From: Purshia tridentata
Lineage: Eukaryota > Streptophyta > Magnoliopsida > Rosales > Rosaceae
Direction of reading: 5' to 3'
Length of the DNA stretch: 64,000 bases
Assembly: GCA_003254885.1 (NCBI GenBank)
Contig: QANT01008355.1
Coordinates: 22,051 to 86,050 of the forward strand
Part shown: in pieces, positions 11,564-23,700 of the stretch
Position numbering within the stretch: the stretch's first letter is position 1
How the letters are laid out: each line of letters starts with the position of its first letter
Made by a program: the position numbers and the translations under genes
The notes under the pieces: model-generated
Seen by the model: only the letters and a program-made list of their open reading frames with translations
Databases searched by the model: none
Told to the model about the DNA's origin: nothing

Positions 11564-13283
11564 TCATGGGGAGATTGGTATTGGCACCAGCTGAAGAGGA
11601 GATTTCTTATGGACAGTTAGTCCAGAATCTTCAGTCATATCCAAGGCCTCAGCCAATTCTCTACCACCACTAGGCAACTTCCAATCAAACCCATATGGAA
11701 CGTTGGCAACCACATGTTCAGCTGAAGCAACTGCAAAGGTGAGTCCAGGACACCCTCTTCTCCCTCCACCAAGTGGGATGTACTGGAAGTCCTGGCCTTT
11801 GAAATCAATTGAGTTTCCCTCAAATCTCTCTGGGACAAACTCGTCTGGTCTATCCCAGAATTTGGGGTCCCTTTGGATTGCAAATGCATTGACAAACACT
11901 CTTTTTTTTGCAGGGATGTAGTAGCCTCCCAACTCTACGCCTTCATTTGTCTCTCGAGGAACTAAAAGTGGAGCTGGAGGATGGAGTCTGAGATTTTCTT
12001 TGATGACACATTTCATGTACTTCATTTGATTGATATCATTCACATCTACCTTTGCCATTTTCCCCACCACTCTTCTTGCCTCTTCTTGCACTTTGTCCAT
12101 CACACTTGGATTTCTCACAAGCTCTGTCATTAACCATTCCAGCCCTGTTGAAGTAGTTTCACTTCCGCCCACAAACATGTCCTAAAACCATAAAACCATC
12201 AAGTCTTTCAGGCATATTGTTAGAATATAAAACAAATGTTATCCCACATCCCACATCCCAGCAGCTTAAGCTTTTGGATATAGCATTAAACCAACAAATT
12301 GTATGTGTTGAGAAGAAGTATGTGAGTAAGTGATATACAGAGAGAGACCTGTAGGATTGCCTTCAGGCTGTCTTGAGTGAGCTCAAAGTCATGCTTGCCA
12401 TTCTTTTGAAGTTGGAGGAGAATATTCACAAAATCCTTCCTATCAGGCTCACCTGTTCTCTTTGCTGTCTTATGTTCTTCAATCATCTGATCAAAGAATC
12501 CATCTAATTCGATAGAAGTTGCTTTCAAGCGTGCATTGAAGCCTCTAAGACGGCCAATCCAACTCAAAGAAGGGAAGAAATCTGCAAAACTGATAGCCGT
12601 TAGTTGCTTCATCAACATTCTTGATATCTCCCCAAACCAATTACCCTCTTCTTCCACAAACTTGTGTCCCAGAATACACCTAGACATGATGTTGTTAGAC
12701 GTTGCCATCAGCATCTCACTTAGATTAATAGGAACCCTACTGAGGCTCACTTTGCGTATCATGCTGATCAATTCTGAAACTTCTTCTTCCTTTGCATACT
12801 GAAATTCTTGCACCCTTTTAAGGCTCAGAAGTTCAAGAACACAAATTTCCGAACTTGTCTCCAGTACTCTCCATAAGGAGAAAACCCCACGTCTTGGCAA
12901 CCATAGAGTAATATCTTTGTAGCCGTAGACTGGGACCGGCTGGAGAAGTTAGTATCATGAGTCTTCATGATTTCCTTAGCCATTTTTGCAGATGAAATAA
13001 CCAGTGTTGGAACCTTGCCCGTCTGTAGTAGTATTAGAGGGCCATGCTTCTTAGAAAGAGCATGAAGAGAGCAGTGTGGGAGTGTACCTAGCTGGTGAAG
13101 GTTTCCAATTATTGGCAACCTTGATGGGGATGGCGGTAATTTGAGTTTCCCACCTGATCTTGTAAGTGAAAACAAAAGGAAAATAGAAAGAAAAAAAAGA
13201 GAAACCAGGAAAGGATTGAAGAGAGTGCTCCTTTGTAGCTCTTGCCACACTTGATTAAACAGTGGTGATAGAGCCATTGCCAT
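11564..13283 (-). pseudogene. CYP71A1-like P450 copy B, one single-base frameshift in exon 1
   Basis: Two exons, 12349-13283 and 11564-12181, with a clean phase-0 GT-AG intron. Exon 1 starts MAMALSPLFNQVW, has a hydrophobic ER anchor, the hinge PPSPSRLPIIGN and helix C (GEYWRQVRK). Exon 2 is fully open: I-helix GGSETTS, ExxR in KENLR, PERF and heme loop GGGRRGCPG. The frame breaks at 12846-12848, where copy B has three T (plus strand) and paralogue D has four in the same run, which puts the C-helix continuation ICVLELLSLKRV out of frame. The Phe usually three residues before the first heme-loop Gly-rich core is Leu here (IPLGGG), and LYWFDW is PYGFDW. P450s of this family are ER-bound monooxygenases of specialised metabolism; the substrate cannot be told. 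If the single-base loss is an assembly error, this would be the only near-complete gene in the array. Confidence 0.88.
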
Positions 13284-14439
13284 AGTTTTTGCAGGACACT
13301 TGAAATCTGAGTCCTTGTAGTTCAGTTCTCTATGTTCTGAACATTTATTCAAATAGAACCTACATGTACAAATCATGCAGAAAAATGACATGTACATCAT
13401 CGGTGTACACTTTGTTGTTATTGCATCTGTAATTGTTTCTGTACACATTAAGTTGTACAAGGAATATTGTTCTTTAGGATCTTGTTGAGTTGTTTCAAAA
13501 TAGAAGTACAACATTCGCTGCACCAAATTAACTAATGTACAAAACTTATATGACATGAGAAAACTTGTTTGAGCATACTATGCCTGTATTTGGATCAAAG
13601 CTAGCAGTAGGAGATTATGGCACATGACTTTAAATGGCACACGATTCTATAATAGCGAAGAATTTTGGTGGTATATGACCAGAGCCGTGTAATGCTTGTG
13701 ATCAAGTTAATCAAGAAACGAGTTCGTCTATTGGCCTTATGACATACAATCACATTTGATCCTGAAAATATATATTTTAGTAGTGGTCTTAATAGACTAG
13801 TCAAGATTTAAGGGTTAAAAGGTGATTTTCTCGTGTATGACAGGTTTTTCCCCAAGTACATGCCAAACTTTGTTCACCCATAAAAGAAACTGCCAAACTT
13901 TTACATCATCAGAAAACACATGTTGATGCACGTATCAAAATGTCACATACTATCTATAAATATAGATACACTAGGAATGTAGTTGCACTGTGACTAATAA
14001 TAGCTTTCGACAAAATAAAGCAGTAGAAATTTAAAACAAAGAAAATTTATCATAATGTCTTTACTCTTTAATATTATAGAAAATCAATCTACTACTCGCT
14101 TTTTTTCCCCCTCTTTTGTTTTTCTAACCAAGTAATTATATTTTGAAACTACTGAGAATTTCAGTACTCAGCTACTCACTTCATCAGGTTTTTGGTTATT
14201 TGTGGTTGCAACTGTTCTTGAACTATTATTTGTACTGCTTTATCTTCATTTTTCCTTCAATTTCTCTATACCCATTTTAAATTAAAGTATTCAAGAGAGA
14301 TACTACAGTTACATGCATTTTAAATCCAAAGAATATTACAAAATCTATCAGAGAGATGCTCTATATAGCACAATACCAATATAATTCTGATTTCCGATAA
14401 AAAAACAAAGAACAACCACATAATAGCATATATATAAAC
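13284..14439. other. Spacer between P450 copies B and C
   Basis: The part near 13283 should carry the promoter of copy B. The rest is AT-rich with no recognised gene. Confidence 0.5.
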
Positions 14440-15172
14440 ATGAAACCTCTAAATGGAAGGGGATCAAGGGCACCCCTTAATTTCTCCCTCCAACAAATGG
14501 GATGAATTGGAAGCCCAGGCCTATGAAATCAATGGAGTTGTCCTGAAACCTCTCCAAACACTGAAAGTCACCATTTGCATTGTCAATCTTCTTGATAACT
14601 CTCCAAACCTGCTATTACCATCATCTTCCCCAAACTTTTGTCCAATAATTCACCTAGGCATAATGTTGTAGGAGGTTGTTATCAGAATCTCACCTAGCTT
14701 AATAGGAGACTCACTGACGCACACTTTGTGTATCCTACTGACCAATTATGCAACTTATTCTTCCCTTGCACTGAAATTGTTGCCCTCTTTTATGGCTCAG
14801 TAGTTCAACAACATAAATTTTCCGAACTTATCTCCAGTACTCCCCATAAATCTAACATTATTAGAGGGCCATACTTTTTAGAGAGAGCTTGAAGAGCACG
14901 GTGTGGGAGTGTGCCTTGCTGGTGAAGGTTTCCAATTATAGGTAACCTTGTTGGGGATGGAGGTAATTTGATTTCCCACCTGATCTAGTAGATGAAAACA
15001 AAATGAAATTAGAGAGAAACAGAAGAAAAATCAGGAAAAGATTGAAGAGGGTGCTCCTTTCTAACTCTTGCCACAGTTGGTTCAACAGTAGTAATAGAGC
15101 CATTGTGGCAGGCCACTTGAAATCTGAGTCTTTCTTATAGTGCAATTCTGCAGGTTCTAAACAATTGTTCAT
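14440..15172 (-). pseudogene. CYP71A1-like P450 fragment C, internally deleted chimera of exon 1 and exon 2
   Basis: The minus strand begins at an ATG (15103, [15 protein letters not shown]), shifts frame at GGKSNY through loss of one C compared with copy D, and reads the hinge and GPLIM region. It then jumps over about 70 residues straight to helix C (EYWRQ). The middle of exon 1 follows with several stops. Near 14570 it joins directly to the PERF/heme region of exon 2 (LERFQDNSIDF, FQFIPFVGGRN), skipping the intron, I-helix and ExxR. The heme loop then breaks off at a stop before the cysteine. It is clearly non-functional. The joins suggest unequal exchange or a deletion inside the tandem array. 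Confidence 0.85.
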
Positions 15173-15471
15173 GGTTTCATAGTTACATACATTAATAGCT
15201 TACAGAGATTGTGATGTTGACACCACCAAATTTATTTGTTTCTATTTCAATTTCATGAAAGAACAAAATAGGGTCACATCTCAGTCCCTTCAAAATCTAA
15301 CAGACAAACAAACAGTCATGCACGGAGGCCTATCCTCCCAAATACAAGTAGCCAAGCTTCGCAAAGCAAAACCTGTGGCCATCACATCTGCAGCTTGATT
15401 GCTTTGCCTTGCACCACATACTTATCCTGAACTAGAGGATCCAAACCGCCTTTGCTGGATGTACTATGCAT

Positions 15472-15650
15472 ATGTATGTGGTCCAGCAACTTTCTTTCAG
15501 TGGTTTTTATGTAGTATAAAAATGGTACACGGGTCATATAGTCGTATAATTTCTTTGGACAAACTCAAGAGTACATTTACTTGAAAAAGAGTTGGTTTAT
15601 GGAAATGATGAAACTCAAAAGCCTTATAAACCCATTAAGATATAGGGAGT
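15472..15650. repeat. Duplicated P450 3'-flank block, copy 1
   Basis: This block 5' of copy C and downstream of copy D's end resembles 17930-18110: both share the words tatgtggtcca, the tatagtcgta-like segment and gaaactcaaaagcct in the same order. It shows that the tandem duplication unit included flanking DNA as well as the gene. Confidence 0.55.
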
Positions 15651-15754
15651 ACTGTTTCACAAATTTTTTATTTCAGTCAGAATCATACATTATCACAACA
15701 ACTGCTCCTTATTGGAAAAACAAAGAACGACATGAAACCTCTAGATGAAGCGGA

Positions 15755-17423
15755 TCATGGGGAGTATGTTATTGGCACCAAATAAAGAGGAGATTTCTTA
15801 TGGACAGTGAGTCCATAATCTTCAGTCATGTCCAAGGCCTCAACCAATGCACTACCACTACTGGGCAATTTCCAATCAAACCAATATAGAAGGTTAGCAA
15901 GCACATATTCAGCTGAAGCAACCCCAAAGGCGATTCCAGGACACCCCCTTCTCCCACCACCAAATGGGATGAATTGGAAGTCCTGGCCTTTGAAATCAAT
16001 TGGGCTGCCTTCAAACCTCTCTGGGACGAACTCCTCCGGTCTGTCCCAGAATTTGGGGTCCCTCTGGATTGCAAATGCATTCAAAAAAACTGTTGTTTTC
16101 GGAGGGATATAGTAACCTCCCAATTCTCCGCCTTCAGTTGTTTCTCTAGGAACTAAAAGTGGAATTGGAATATGAAGTCTTAGAGTTTCTTTGATGACTC
16201 ATTTCATGTACTCCATTTGATTGATATCATTCGAATCTACCTTTGTCTTTTTCCCCACCACTCTTCTTACCTCTTCTTGGACTTTCTTCATCACACTTGG
16301 ATTTCTCACAAGCTCTTTCATTAACCATTCCAATGTTGTTGAAGTAGTCTCAGTTCCACCCAAAAACATGTCCTAAAATCATAAAGATGCCAAATCTAAT
16401 TCAGCCATATATGTATCCTTGTGCATGTGTGTTGACAGAAAGTAAGCAAGTAAATGAGTGACAGTGATAAAGATAGAGACCTGTAGGATTGCTTTTAGGT
16501 GGTCTGAAGTGAGCTCGAATTCAAGCATGCCATCCTTTAGAAGATGGAGGAGAATATCCACAAAGTCCTTCGTATCAGGCTCACCTTCTCTCTTTGCTGT
16601 CTTATGTTCTTCAATCATCTGACCAAAGAATCCATCTAATTCGGTAGACGTTGCTCTTAAACTTGCAATGAAGCCTCTTAGATAGTCAATCCATCTCAAA
16701 GAAGGGAAGAAATCTCCAATACTGAAAGCCGCACGTTGCCTCGTCAATCTTCTTGATAACTCTCCCAACCTGCTATTACCATCTTCTTCCACAAACTTTT
16801 GTCCAAGAATACACCTGCACATAATGTTGTAGGATGTTTTTGTCAGAATCTCACTTATATTAATAGGAGATCCACTGACATACGCTTGGTGTATCCTGCT
16901 GACCGATGCCGCAACCACTTCTTCCCTTGCATACTGAAATTGCAGCACTCTATTAAGGCTCAGCAGTTGAACAACGCAAATTTTCCGAACTTGTCTCCAG
17001 TACTCTCCATACGGAGAAAACGCCAAATCTTGGCATCCATAGAGCAATATCTTTGCAGCCGTAGGCTGGGGCCGGCTGGAGAAAACAGTATCATGAGTCT
17101 TCATGACTTCCTTGGCCATTTCTGCAGATGAAACTACCAGGGTTGGAACTTGGCCTAACTTTAATAGCATTAAAGGGCCATACTTCTTAGAGAGAGAGCG
17201 ATTGAAGAGAGCGGTGTGGGAGTGTGCCTAGCTGGTGAAGGTTTCCAATTATAGGTAACCTTGTTGGGGATGGAGGTAATTTGAGTTTCCCACCTGATCT
17301 GGGCAGTGAAAACAAAATGAAAACAGAAAAAAAGAGAAGAGGAACTAGGAAAAGATTGAAGAGAGTGTTCATTTGTAGCTCTTGCCACAACTGATTCAAC
17401 AGTGGTAATAGGGCCATTGCCAT
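15755..17423 (-). pseudogene. CYP71A1-like P450 copy D, frameshift in exon 1 and nonsense codon in exon 2
   Basis: Exon 1 spans 16481-17423 and exon 2 spans 15755-16372, with intact GT-AG sites. Exon 1 starts [17 protein letters not shown] and carries the ER anchor and [12 protein letters not shown] hinge. It shifts frame near 17200 because a CT run is four bases longer than in copy B. After the shift it is open through GEYWRQVRKICVV, QLLSLNRV and the rest. Exon 2 has GGTETTS and then an in-frame TGA at 16199-16201, where copy B has TGT, just before VIKETLRL. Beyond that, PERF and the heme loop [13 protein letters not shown] are perfect. Two lesions make it a pseudogene, though a young one. 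Its catalytic motifs are better preserved than those of copy B. Confidence 0.9.
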
Positions 17424-18143
17424 AACTTTGGCTGGCCACTTGAAATCTGAGTCTTTCTTATAGAGCGAGTTTTCAGGTTCTAAACAAGCATTCATGGTTA
17501 TGTAGTTATGTACAATTATTACTTTTGGGATGTTGACACCAATTTTATTGGTTTCCATTTCAAATTTAAACCTCAAGAAAATTCATGCAAAGAACAAATT
17601 AATAGGGTCACGTCTCAGTCCCTTTAAATAACCAGTGAGGCGGGGCTATTCATCCAAATACAATAAGACAAGCTACGGAAAGCAAAGCTGGGAAGCTAAT
17701 GCAAAGGAACCAGATACGTATCCATAAATATCTGCTATCACCTTTGCACTAAGCTAATATATATACATATAAAATTGACATACCTAGTATACCTTGGCGT
17801 GAGTGTTATTTAATTAATTGTTTAATTAAGTGTAATTAGTTTCTTATATCTATTAGTATTGTATCTCCTAGAGTGTCTAGGGTTTGTATCACTATATATA
17901 CTTTCTAAATTTGGAGAAGAATAAACAGAAAACTATTTCACTATTTTATATTTGTTATTAAGTATGTGGTCCAAATACTTCCTTTCGGTGATTGTAACGT
18001 AGTAGAAACATGGAACATGGTCCATAGTCGTACATATTCTTTGACAAACATTATGAGAAGAAGAGGTTGTATGATAGTAATAATGAAACTCAAAAGCCTA
18101 ATAAACCAATAATATATAGTTGAAAAAAGAGTACAGTATTCAT
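17424..18143. other. Spacer between P450 copies D and E, with duplicated flank block copy 2
   Basis: The part near 17600 (agggtcacgtctcagtccc) matches the upstream flank at 15268, and 17930-18110 matches 15472-15650. The spacer is therefore part of the tandem duplication unit. No other gene seen. Confidence 0.5.
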
Positions 18144-19889
18144 TTATTTAAATCTAAATCCACTACAATATGTAACAATTAAAATTGACAATACTACTGG
18201 CACAAGATGCAAAGGAAATTTCTTACGGACGACGAGCTCATAAAATTCACTCATGTCCAAGTCCACATGAGCCAGTGCACTCCCACCTGGCAACTTCCAA
18301 GCAAACCAATACAGAAGGTTTGCAATCGCATATTCAAGCGAAGTAATCCCGAAGGTGATTCCAGGGAACCCTCTTCTCCAACCACCAAATGGGATAAATT
18401 GGAAGTCATGGCCTTTGAAATCAATGGACTTGTCCTGAAACCTCTCTGGGATAAACTCCTCTGGCTTGTCCCACAATGTAGGGTTCTTTTGGATTGCAAA
18501 TTCATTGATAAACACTCTTGCTTTCGAGGGATATGGTAGCCTCCCAATTCTACTCTTGCAGATGTATCTCGAGGAACTAAAAGAGGAGCCGGAGGATGCG
18601 CGCAGTACTCTTAGAGTTTCTTTGATGACACATTTGGATTCCTCACAAGCTCCGCAGTTTACCATTCCAAGTACTGTTGCCCGCAGTAGTATCTCTTCCC
18701 CCCACAAACATGTCCTTAAATTGTAAAGATACTAAAATTTTCAGTCCTTGTGCATCGTAGTGTGAAAGTGAGGAGTACTGCTACACTCGCCAAATTTGTT
18801 TATCAAATCTTATTGTTTCAATTATCTAAATTTCGGTCTAATCTGAACATTTCATTTCTTTTTGACTAAGTAGGATAGAAACATACTAACCATTAACATA
18901 TCATTTGGTGAATGTGAGCATGTGTTTGTGAGGGAGTGAGAGAGAAGAGACCAGCAGGATTGCTTTAATGTTGTCTCGAGTGAGCTCAAAGTCAAGCATG
19001 CCATCCTTCTGAAGTTGGAGAAGAATATCAAAAAAATCCTTCCTATACCTTCTCTCTTTTCTGCCTTATGTTCTTCAATCACCTCATCAAAGAATCTATA
19101 AAATGCTGTAGAAGTTTCTTTCAAACCTTCAACAAACTCTCTTATCAATCCATCTCAAACAAGGGAAGAAATCTCCAACACTGAAAGTCACAAATTGCAT
19201 CATCGATCAGCCTTCTTGATAGCTCCTCAAACCTACTCTTTCCATTTTATTCCACAAACCACTAGCCAAGAATACACCTAGACGTACACCATGTTGTTGG
19301 AGGTTGCCACCAGCATCTCACTTAGCTAGATTAACATCATGATCACCTCATCTCAGGCTCATCTTGCTTATCCTATTGACCATTTCTGCAACTTCTTCTT
19401 CCCTAACTTGCTGAAATGGTTACACCCTTTTAAGGCTCAGAAGCTCAAGAAGACAGACCGATTTTCCGAGCTTGCCTCCAATACTCCCCATATGGAGCAA
19501 ACCCTACATCCTGGCATATATTCATAGAACAATATCTTTGCAGCCGTGGTTTTAGGACGTACGGTTGGAGAAAAGTGTATCGTGGGAGTTCAACATGTCT
19601 CGGGCCATGTCTGCACGTACTTGTAACTTGGCCCAAGTGTAGCAGCATAAGAGGGCCATACGTCTTAGAGAGGGCATGAAGATTGCGATTTGGGAGTGTG
19701 CCTAGCTGGTGAAAGTTTCCAATTATGGGCAACCCTTTTGGTGATGGAGGTGATTTGAGCTTCCCACCAAATGTAGTCAGTGAAAGCAAAATGGAAATAG
19801 AGAGAGAGAAGAGAAACCATGAAAATGTGCAAGAGAGAGCTCCTGTGTAGCTCTTGCAGCAACTGATTCAGCAACGTTAATAAAGCCAT
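18144..19889 (-). pseudogene. CYP71A1-like P450 copy E, decayed, heme cysteine replaced
   Basis: The 5' end (MALLTLLNQLLQELHRSS, ATG at 19889) is followed by a frameshift into the hinge PPSPKGLPIIGNFHQLG. Further shifts follow around the VTSTCRHG segment and after helix C (GEYWRQARKIG). Pieces of the exon-1 end (EEHKAEKREG) lie near 19050. Exon 2 runs from about 18708 down and has an altered I-helix (GGRDTTAGN), then KETLR, PERFQDKSIDF and the heme loop PFGGWRRGFPG. The absolutely conserved heme-thiolate Cys is Phe, and the preceding Gly is Trp. Even if the frame were whole, the protein could not be a normal P450. Confidence 0.9.
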
Positions 19890-20412
19890 TGTTTTTGCTG
19901 ATTTTAATAGTTAGATATGCTGCATGTAATCTGAGTCCTTCTTATAGCGCCTACATTTACATCATTGTTAGCTTAGATTTATACTCTATTATTAATTATA
20001 AATTTGTAATTATTTTTGTATAAAAGTTTAACCCTTGGCATCATCTTGTTGAGTTGTTTATTTCATTTCACTAGGCACAAGACACTAGTTAAAGAACCAA
20101 ACCACGCTCCACATCATCCAAGGTCCCATGCATGAACTTGCATGTAGTACTAATTAAAAAGTCACCATCTTCACACTATTTTAATTTTTTTTTTTCCAAG
20201 TGCAGTATCATATATAGCAAGAACAAAAATTTAAAATGTTTCTTCCAATTTTTCCTTTTTAAGAAACCTTTAAACGAATTCCCAAATGAGAAAGTAGGAA
20301 ATTTTTTAGCACTTATTATGAACGGTTGAATTTGAACTTATCTGGAATAATTAAAAACTAAAATAACTTATAATAGAATTTTGGTCTGACTCATTCTATA
20401 CTAATTAATATT
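19890..20412. other. Spacer between P450 copy E and the copia element
   Basis: AT-rich, non-coding; the remains of the copy E promoter would be here. Confidence 0.45.
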
Positions 20413-20739
20413 TGTTGAATATTGATCTAGAATTTAACAGAGGATTTTAGAAAGTTGCAGAGAAAGGAAAAAATGGGAGAGGAGAATAATCAATTTCGTG
20501 ATGCTCACACAGAGCACACACCACTGCCAGTATTTCATATATATCCATGTAAGAAAACAGTATCAAAAACCGTTACAAGAGAGAGAGAATATGATCTCTT
20601 CATCACCATTCATTTGGCTGTCCTATAAGGCAGTGCCAACTGTCACAAGTTTAAAAAGAATTAAAACAAAAGACTAACTGACTTTCTAACACTGCTAATT
20701 TAATTAAGACGAGTTCAATTAAAGTCCTTAATTTCAACA
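20413..20739 (-). repeat. 3' LTR of the copia element
   Basis: Matches 25002-25331 with a few substitutions and small A-run length changes; bounded by TG and CA. Confidence 0.93.
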
Positions 20740-23700
20740 CTCCCTTCTAAGGCTTTAATTGACTTAACTCCAAGCTTACTTCTCAAAAAACAGAACCTAT
20801 CCTTGGCCAAAGCCTTGGTAAAGATGTCTGCAATCTGATCTTCACTTTTGCAATACAACAAGTCAATTTCTCCCTCCTGTATGGCATTTCGAATGAAGTG
20901 AAACTTTCTTTTGATGTGTTTGGATCTTTGGTGAAACATTGGATTCCTTGACATTGCTATGGCAGAGGTATTATCACACATTATAGTTGTAGGCTCTATC
21001 TGTTCTTCTCCAAAATCTTGCAATACAAATCTCAGCCATATGGCTTGAGTAGTGGCTTCAGCTGCACTCACATACTCAGCCTCTGCAGTGGAGAGTGCAA
21101 CACTTTGTTGCTTCACAGAAGCCCAAGAGAAAGCCCCACTGCCAAATGAAAAAGCATAGCCCGAGGTCGACTTCATATCATCCTCATCTCCACTCCAGTC
21201 ACTGTCACAGAATCCAATTAGAAAGGCAGATTCTCCTTTTCTATACAGAATTCCATGATCAATTGTTCCACAAATATACCTAAGCACTCTCTTAGCTGTT
21301 CCAAGATGCTTGGTCGAGGGACAATGCATAAACCTTGCTAGCAAACTAGCAGCAAACATAATGTCTGGCCTAGTTGCAGTCAAGTAAAGCAAACTCCCAA
21401 TGATCTTCCTGTAGTGCCCTTCATCCGCTGCCTTGCTTCCATCTTCCTTCCTTAGCTTATCAGTAGTGGCAAGAGGCGTTGCCACAGATTTACAATCATT
21501 TAAACCAAACTTCTCAAGTAAACTTTGAGCATATTTCTTCTGATGAATGAAAATACATTCTTCCTTCTGTATGACACCAATGCCAAGAAAATGATGTAGC
21601 AGACCCAAGTCAGTCATTTCATACCTTCTCATCATCTCATTTTTGAAATCATCTATCATTCCTTTATCACTTCCTGTATATACAATATCATCCACATAAA
21701 TGGATACAATAAGAGTGCCTTGTTCCTTCTTGTGTCTCACATATAAAGTTGCCTCACTAGAACTCTTTTCAAAACCACACTGCAGCAAGAAAGTATCAAT
21801 ATTACTGTACCATGCCCTTGGGGCTTGCTTTAGACCATAAAGAGCCTTTTTCAGTTTGTACACTTTGTCTTCTGCACCTTGCACTACAAAACCTTCAGGT
21901 TGGTCCACATAAACCTCTTCTTCCAACACTCCATTAAGGAAAGCTGACTTTACATCCAGTTGATACAACTTCCAACCTCTTTTAGCTGCAAGAGCAATTA
22001 GAATTCTGATTGTGTCTAGACGAGCTACTGGTGCAAAAGTTTCATTAAAGTCCACTCCAGGCTTTTGAGTGTACCCTTTTGCAACCAATCTTGCTTTGTG
22101 CTTTTGAATTGAGCCATCTAGGTTCAGCTTGGTCTTAAAAATCCACTTTACTCCCACAATAGGCTTGTTGCTTGGTCTATTAACTAGTTCCCAAGTCTGA
22201 TTCTTTTCTATCATCATAATTTCATTGTTCATGGCTTTCTGCCATGCTTGGTCTCTTGCTGCATCAAAGTAACTTTCGGGTTCTATAACACTAAGTTTGC
22301 AATGAGCAAATACTTCATTCAAACTCTTCCATTTCTTTGGAGTAGAATCATAGGTCTCTGTCAACTCAATTTCATTTCTTGAAGTGGTTCCTGGTGGACT
22401 TGCATTCCGTGCACATTCACCTTCATTTTGAACATCATCATCCATTGAGAATTCCACAATATTTGGAGTGTGGTTGAACACAGTGGAATTTGCAGGCTCG
22501 ACATCACTGGCTGTCTCCTTAGCTACTCCATTATGTTCTCCAGGTATTGAGATGTGAACTGTTTCACTGGTTTCCCAGTTCCATTGAGCAATTTCATCAA
22601 ACACTACACTTCTCGAGACTATTACCTTGCTTCTTTGCAAATCAAACACTCTATAACCCTTCTCTCTGGTGCCATATCCAACAAAAACTCCCTTCTGCGC
22701 AGATTCATCCAATTTTTGTCTTTGTTGAGATGAGATATGAGTATAGCAAACAGAACCAAAAATTCTCAAGTGCTTGACCCCAGGCTTTCTCCCACTAAAC
22801 ACCTCAAATGGAGTTTTATTCTCCAGTGCTCGAGTAGGACATCTATTTAATAGATAAACTGCAGTATTGACAGCTTCACCCCAAAAATATTGTGGCATCT
22901 GCTTTTCATGAAGCATGGCTCTTGCCATTTCAACTATTGTTCTATTCTTCCTTTCTGCAATACCATTTTGCTGGGGTGAATAAGCAACAGTGAGTTGCTT
23001 CTCTATTCCAATGCTTTCACAGAATTTCTCGAACTCTAGGGAAGTATATTCACCTCCTCTATCACTTCTAAGCTTCTTTATCATGAACCCACTTTGTAGC
23101 TCCACCATTGATTTGAATTTCCTGAATACAGAGAACACATCTGATTTGTATTTCAGGAAATAAACCCAGCACATCCTGGATTTATCATCAATAAACGTGA
23201 GAAAATATCTATTCCCACTAAGTGTCTCAGTCATTGGTCCACAGACATCTGTGTGCACCAATTCGAGTAGTTCTACAGCCCTTTTAACTTTGCCTTTATC
23301 AAATGCTTCTCTGTGAGCCTTGCTTCAAGCACATCTTTCACACACATGCTCCTTATTTCCAATTTCGGGTAAACCATACACCATGTCTTTATTTTGCAGC
23401 TGCATCAAACTTTCAAAATTTAAATGGCCAAACCTCCTGTGCCATTTCCAGGAGGAATCAGTCACAGTAGCAGTATTTGCCATTAAGGAGTCTATGTTCC
23501 CAAGTGTAAGAGGAAAGCACCTGTTACCTTTCATCTGCACAGTAACAATTAACTTTTGAAGCTCCTTATCACCATATATACTGGCCACAAAGTCACCAAA
23601 TATCAACCAGTACCCATGCTCAACCATTTGTCCCACACTTAATAGGTTTTCATCCAGGCCAGGTACCACCATTACTTCAGTGATGTATCTGGTGCCCTCT

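Noticed and set aside
20408-20412. Target duplication for the copia element
   Set aside because: The five bases on the left (ATATT) and right (TATGT) do not match, so I did not claim one.
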